This document shows positions 22,364-23,342 of a stretch of 23,342 nt of DNA, one piece after another. The position numbers were made by a program, and so were the translations under genes. A model generated the notes under the pieces. That model was not told the origin of the DNA and did no database searches. It saw nothing but the letters and a program-made list of their open reading frames with translations. Source of the DNA: Patescibacteria group bacterium (GTDB taxonomy: Bacteria > Patescibacteriota > Microgenomatia > Daviesbacterales > UBA10151); NCBI GenBank assembly GCA_018816815.1, contig JAHIVD010000078.1:1-23342 (forward strand). Direction: 5' to 3'. The stretch's first letter is position 1; the number at the start of each line of letters is the position of its first letter.

Positions 22364-22471
22364 CCAAAAATCCTTAATCCAAAACCTTATATACTGTTTC
22401 ACTCATACCTCCAAGGTAGGATTTTAGGGGGGGGTGTGATTAAGAAGACAATATTATGAAAGTCCCTTAGA
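22364..22471. other. Intergenic region between ROK kinase and tRNA-Arg
   Basis: Holds a small stem-loop, TACCT-CCA-AGGTA, at about 22405-22417, inside loosely paired AAAATCC/GGATTTT arms, followed by a G8 run (22427-22434). It might be a weak terminator for the kinase gene, but lacks the T-run. Confidence 0.3.
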
Positions 22472-22480
22472 TGATAGAAT
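22472..22480 (+). promoter_or_regulatory. Extended -10 box of tRNA-Arg
   Basis: TGATAGAAT, 8 bases before the first base of the mature tRNA, leaving a 1-2 base leader. The same nonamer occurs before the adaptor gene. Because the tRNA 5' end is known from its structure, it calibrates the start-site distance for the protein-gene boxes. Confidence 0.6.
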
Positions 22481-22488
22481 ATGCATAT

Positions 22489-22560
22489 GCCCCCGTTGCT
22501 TAACGGATAGAGCACTGGTCTTCGGAACCAGTTGTGCGGGTTCGATTCCTGCCGGGGGCA
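22489..22560 (+). tRNA. tRNA-Arg, anticodon TCG (reads CGA/CGN)
   Basis: A full cloverleaf, 72 bases. Acceptor GCCCCCG pairs with CGGGGGC; D-stem GCTT/GAGC; anticodon stem CTGGT/ACCAG with loop CTTCGGA (anticodon at 22522-22524); T-arm GCGGG-TTCGATT-CCTGC. The discriminator base A is followed by CAA, so CCA is not encoded and must be added post-transcriptionally. The GGATAGAGCA D-arm is typical of bacterial tRNA-Arg. Confidence 0.97.
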
Positions 22561-22571
22561 CAAACCTAAAA

Positions 22572-23222
22572 TTAAGCAGCAACACTTGATTGATGAGAAT
22601 ATCCTGAAGCAACAAAGAGCATATCAGATCCAACGGCTGAATTATCATTTCCATCCTTTTGGGAATACCAGTCTATAAATCTTTCAACGGTTTGATTAAA
22701 AGAGAAACAAGGCGTAAAACCCAGAGAATGTAATTTTTGAACACTAAAACGTGCGTAAGTTTCAATTTCCTCTCCAGTTGAAGCTATTTTCGCTGTAGGC
22801 AAAAGGCCTAATCTATTAGCCATTATTCTCAGAATTTCTTCAACCCTGAAGTCTTGTCCTCGTGCTATATTATATGCCTCCCCTGGTGTCCCACTGCAAC
22901 TTAAAAGAATAATCGCTCTAGCTGCATCTTCTGCGTAAGATAAATCAATTCTCCTGAGCCTATTCTCGGTTCTAATAGTATCATCGTTCCCATTTTTTAC
23001 TGAAATCGCCATTTCCGCACATGCCGCTATTAACCCTTTTTCTTTGCCTTCTCCAATATGATGTGCAAGCCGCAGTAAAATTGGTCCCAAGCCTGTTCCA
23101 TTCTGATATGAGGCTAACAGCAGTTTTTCTGCATCAATCTTACTCGAAACATAATAATTAGTACGCGAAGGTATAGGCAACTGATCACATGGAACTTCAG
23201 CTATATAGCAACTAAAAAACAA
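22572..23222 (-). CDS. NAD-dependent epimerase/dehydratase (extended SDR), C-terminal portion; probable 5'-truncated gene
   Basis: The 216-residue frame is the later two thirds of an extended short-chain dehydrogenase/reductase of the nucleotide-sugar epimerase type. It begins at the strand before the active site (FFSCYIAEVPC) and shows the catalytic Tyr-x-x-x-Lys as NYYVSSKIDAEKLL, then LRLAHHIGEGKEKGLI, RRIDLSYAEDAARAIILL, GEAYNIARG and SVQKLHSLGFTPCFSFNQTVERFIDWY. The Rossmann N-terminus with GxxGxxG (about 100 residues) is missing. Family-like sequence continues in frame upstream of TTG 23222 (LNTLIKCIKTDV) to a TAA at 23259-23261. Beyond it, another frame reads SWVVRVIKYT, suggesting frameshift decay. 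Probably not a functional enzyme. Confidence 0.65.
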   Translation of the reverse strand: MFFSCYIAEVPCDQLPIPSRTNYYVSSKIDAEKLLLASYQNGTGLGPILLRLAHHIGEGKEKGLIAACAEMAISVKNGNDDTIRTENRLRRIDLSYAEDAARAIILLSCSGTPGEAYNIARGQDFRVEEILRIMANRLGLLPTAKIASTGEEIETYARFSVQKLHSLGFTPCFSFNQTVERFIDWYSQKDGNDNSAVGSDMLFVASGYSHQSSVAA

Positions 23223-23342
23223 AACGTCAGTTTTGATACACTTAATTAGTGTATTTAATTACTCTCACTACCCAAGAGTCTGAAATACTTGCAGATTATG
23301 TAAAATCATGCCCAATTGAGACTGTTAGGCACAGTATCAGGA

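Noticed and set aside
22454..22654. 66-codon minus-strand frame containing VPPAGIEPAQLVPKTSALSVKQRG
   Set aside because: It is the reverse reading of the tRNA-Arg gene; such tRNA-antisense peptides are common false genes.

Overview
The window looks like a piece of a small-genome, AT-rich bacterium of the Candidate Phyla Radiation (Patescibacteria, most likely Microgenomates-like). This is an inference. It rests on short intergenic gaps, trimmed protein families (Obg without a C-terminal extension, 565-residue glucan phosphorylase, 320-residue 6-phosphogluconate dehydrogenase), a DUF5674 protein, frequent GTG/TTG starts and a tRNA gene without encoded CCA. UGA is used as an ordinary stop, so the recoded (code 25) CPR lineages are excluded.

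Layout. 1-1425 (minus): adaptor and ATPase genes of a MacAB-like efflux or export ABC system, the ATPase cut by the window edge. 1641-3548 (minus): an unrecognised 204-residue protein, a stomatin/slipin and a small two-helix membrane protein. 3820-5281 (minus): pdxS-pdxT, the two-subunit pyridoxal 5'-phosphate synthase. 5522-6129 (minus): DUF5674 plus a coupled small helical protein. 6158-9036 (minus): a GH57 glycoside hydrolase, a GT32-like glycosyltransferase and the Obg GTPase. 9082-12367 (plus): glycogen synthase and alpha-glucan phosphorylase, divergent from the GH57 gene. 12489-14889: a Nudix-fold protein with a degenerate Nudix box, a greA broken by two frameshifts, a remnant of a Crp/Fnr-type winged helix, and a DEAD-box helicase that stops just after motif VI. 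15033-16391 (minus): small, mostly membrane-associated proteins including a YtxH-like one. 16476-17435 (plus): a small membrane protein and a guanylate-kinase-like enzyme. 17507-22363: a sugar-phosphate block with zwf, an inositol-monophosphatase-family phosphatase, a 2H phosphoesterase, gnd (minus) and a ROK sugar kinase. The window ends with tRNA-Arg(TCG) and the C-terminal portion of a nucleotide-sugar epimerase-type SDR.

How the genes fit together. GH57, GlgA and GlgP can build and break down an alpha-glucan store. The ROK kinase, Zwf and Gnd then take glucose or glucose 6-phosphate into the oxidative pentose phosphate pathway. GlgP needs pyridoxal phosphate, which PdxST in the same window can make from central metabolites.

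The most notable signal is in the promoters. Many transcription units carry a TGnTAnnnT extended -10 box only 6-8 bases before the start codon, so transcription would begin at or next to the start codon (leaderless mRNAs). The same box lies 8 bases before the tRNA. At least one internal operon gene instead has a near-perfect Shine-Dalgarno. gnd and the ROK kinase are driven by face-to-face promoters interlocked within 45 bases.
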